Shown in pieces: positions 62,578 through 64,000 of a stretch of DNA of 64,000 nt (position 1 is the first letter of the stretch; the number at the start of each line of letters is the position of its first letter). Under the pieces are notes generated by a model that worked only from the letters and a program-made list of their open reading frames with translations, searched no databases and was not told the origin of the DNA. The stretch covers positions 1 through 64,000 of the IMG/VR virus record IMGVR_UViG_3300043409_003130; one strand, written 5' to 3'. This DNA comes from a virus. Made by a program: the position numbers and the translations under genes.

Positions 62578-63873
62578 ATGCAAAATGATTTTATACAGTT
62601 ACAAAACTTTATTGAAGAGATGAAATCTAACTCTTCAGTCCTTATAAAGAAAGAGATTCTATTAAAATATGATTCTCCATTCTTAAGAAAAATATTTGAA
62701 TATACCTATTCTCCATTTAAACAGTACCATGTAACCTCTGCTAATCTTAAAAAGCGATCAGATCTAACCCTAGTATATAACTATAATGACTTATTTCAGT
62801 TACTTGATGATCTAAACGATAAGCATGTGACTGGCCACACTGCAATTCAGTGTGTTAATGGTTTTATTGCAACATATCCGGAGTTCTCAAATGTCATCTA
62901 TGATATTGTTGATCGTAATATAAAAACCCGAGCAACGGCCACCCTAATTAATTCAGTTTTACCTGGAACAGTTCCAACTTTTAATGTAGCCTTGGCTGAA
63001 AAATTTGAATCTGCTGAAAAAAAGATAGACTTTGAGACTCAAACCTGGTGGGCAAGCCGTAAACTTGATGGAGTCAGGTGTATTGCAGTTATCGATAAGG
63101 CTGGAGAAATAAAGTTTTTTTCCAGACAAGGTAAAGAGTTTTTAACCTTGGCTAATCTAGCTACTGATCTTAAAAAATTAGGCTTAAGGTCAACTGTGCT
63201 GGACGGAGAAGTTTGCCTAATGCAAGAGTCTGGTCTTGAAGATTTTCAGGGTGTAATAAAAGAAATTGGTAAAAAAGATCACGTAATTAAGTCTCCAAAA
63301 TATCATATATTTGACCTATTAACGCTTGATGAATTTGAAAAAGGTATTGGCGAAATATCATTAACTGCCAGGCTGGTAATAATAAGTAAACTATTTGAAG
63401 AGGTAGAACTTGAATTTGCCGAGCCACTGTATCAGTTTAAAGTAGAGAGTCGTGATCATTTTGAAGTATTAGTAGCTGATGCATCAGCAATGGGCTATGA
63501 AGGTATAATGATTAGACATGATGTTGGGTATGAAGGCCGTCGCTCAAAAAATCTGTTAAAAGTTAAAAAGATGCATGATGCTGAGTATACAGTAACTGGA
63601 CTAGATTCAGGTATAAATCGTATTATTGATGCAGGTAAAGAGGTTGAAGAGGTTATGTTAAAGGCTGTAATCGTAGAGCATAAGGGCAATACGGTAAGAG
63701 TTGGTTCAGGTTTTAATCTTGAACAGCGCAGGTATTATCATCAAAACCCAAATGAAATTTTAGGTAAAATAATAACAGTACAATTTTTTGAAGAAAGTCA
63801 AGATATGAAAGGTAATTTTTCTCTCAGATTCCCAGTATTCAAAGGTATATACGGAAAAGCTAGAGAATTTTAA
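62578..63873 (+). CDS. ATP-dependent DNA ligase
   Basis: A 431-residue ligase. The adenylation motif is KLDGVR with Lys162; motif Ia/III regions include FSRQGKEF, VLDGEVCL (about 207-214) and IFDLLT (about 245); motif IV is EGIMIRHD (about 308); motif V is KNLLKVKK (about 324-331). The OB-fold part follows (VTGLDSGINR..., FEESQDMKG). Its length is a little less than T4 gp30 (487). It seals nicks during replication, recombination or repair. It has its own promoter of the TAGTATAAT type, which separates it from the late structural genes. Confidence 0.9.
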   Translation: MQNDFIQLQNFIEEMKSNSSVLIKKEILLKYDSPFLRKIFEYTYSPFKQYHVTSANLKKRSDLTLVYNYNDLFQLLDDLNDKHVTGHTAIQCVNGFIATYPEFSNVIYDIVDRNIKTRATATLINSVLPGTVPTFNVALAEKFESAEKKIDFETQTWWASRKLDGVRCIAVIDKAGEIKFFSRQGKEFLTLANLATDLKKLGLRSTVLDGEVCLMQESGLEDFQGVIKEIGKKDHVIKSPKYHIFDLLTLDEFEKGIGEISLTARLVIISKLFEEVELEFAEPLYQFKVESRDHFEVLVADASAMGYEGIMIRHDVGYEGRRSKNLLKVKKMHDAEYTVTGLDSGINRIIDAGKEVEEVMLKAVIVEHKGNTVRVGSGFNLEQRRYYHQNPNEILGKIITVQFFEESQDMKGNFSLRFPVFKGIYGKAREF

Positions 63874-63876
63874 AAT

Positions 63877-64000
63877 ATGAAACACAAACGAATAATATTA
63901 GTAGGCAAGGCTGCAAGCGGCAAAGACTATATTCGTAAAACATTTGAGGCTCAAGGTTTTAAATATGCAGTAAGCTATACAACTAGACCTCCAAGACCAG
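63877..64000 (+). CDS. Guanylate-kinase-like nucleotide kinase, 3' end outside the window
   Basis: The first 41 codons read MKHKRIILVGKAASGKDYIR and continue with SYTTRPPR. GKAASGKD is a P-loop, and S-x-T-T-R-P-P-R is the guanylate-kinase nucleotide-monophosphate site. It starts 3 bases after the ligase stop. Phage enzymes of this kind phosphorylate dNMPs for DNA synthesis. The rest is beyond the window. Confidence 0.75.
   Translation, partial: MKHKRIILVGKAASGKDYIRKTFEAQGFKYAVSYTTRPPRP

Noticed and set aside
1-64000. Alternative genetic code (recoded TAG or TGA)
   Set aside because: Known families end normally at TAA, TAG or TGA (for example TGA at 57768 and TAG at 31350), and long frames need no stop readthrough.
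1-64000. Prophage or integrated element
   Set aside because: No integrase, attachment-site repeat, repressor or bacterial flank is visible; content is that of a lytic T4-like phage.

Overview
The window is about 64 kb of an AT-rich, densely packed double-stranded DNA phage genome of the T4-like (contractile-tailed) type. The evidence is a gp17-type large terminase, a gp6/baseplate-J-type wedge protein, gp26- and gp15-like tail proteins, PhoH, a small sigma factor, a phage-type ATP-dependent DNA ligase, a guanylate-kinase-like enzyme at the right edge, and many copies of a T4-late-like promoter word (ATAAATAA). There is no integrase or repressor. Start codons almost never have a Shine-Dalgarno sequence, stops are mostly TAA, and the lysis genes look like an overlapping inner-membrane coiled-coil plus signal-peptide pair. 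These traits suggest a Bacteroidota host, but that is inference. A tmRNA gene is present; no ordinary tRNA gene was seen.

Layout. 1-30.7 kb: very large fibre and tail-surface proteins with collagen-like Gly-X-Y tracts or Thr-rich linkers, interrupted by an amidoligase-like enzyme (9.6-10.9 kb) and a GT-A-like glycosyltransferase (14.4-15.4 kb). The centrepiece is a 3011-residue fibre (18.0-27.0 kb) whose middle 2600 residues are an unbroken Gly-Ser/Thr-Ser tract. It is followed by a glycine-rich tip-like protein, a small conserved phage protein, and a two-domain glycosyltransferase (28.4-30.7 kb) whose second half carries the signature of autotransporter O-heptosyltransferases (the Aah/TibC family). 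30.7-34.1 kb: a tail-tube-like protein, then a minus-strand block with a nucleotidyltransferase, a gp15-like tail completion protein, a spanin-like pair and the tmRNA. 34.2-44.9 kb: baseplate wedge, putative small and large terminase, PhoH, sigma factor, membrane proteins, small structural proteins, and a gp26-like hub protein with an overlapping small frame. 44.9-52.0 kb: structural proteins, including one with a probable -1 frameshift at nine A's. 52.1-54.2 kb: FkbM methyltransferase and a third glycosyltransferase-like gene. 54.2-62.5 kb: proteins that look like virion-internal cargo (membrane-active, Nudix, ATP-grasp, annexin-like). 62.6-64 kb: nucleic-acid metabolism.

How the genes may work together. 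Fibre proteins rich in Ser and Thr are encoded beside a protein O-glycosyltransferase of a family known to decorate Ser/Thr of repetitive surface proteins. Two further glycosyltransferase-like genes and a sugar-methyltransferase-like gene share a promoter word (A/T AGTATAAT/C) that differs from the late word in front of structural genes. The strongest candidate for an undescribed system here is therefore a phage-encoded pathway that hyperglycosylates the phage's own collagen-like fibre. Secondary candidates are a frameshifted structural protein, a fibre tipped with a type-1-copper-like cupredoxin domain, and several enzymes that share a T4-like capsid-targeting N-terminus.
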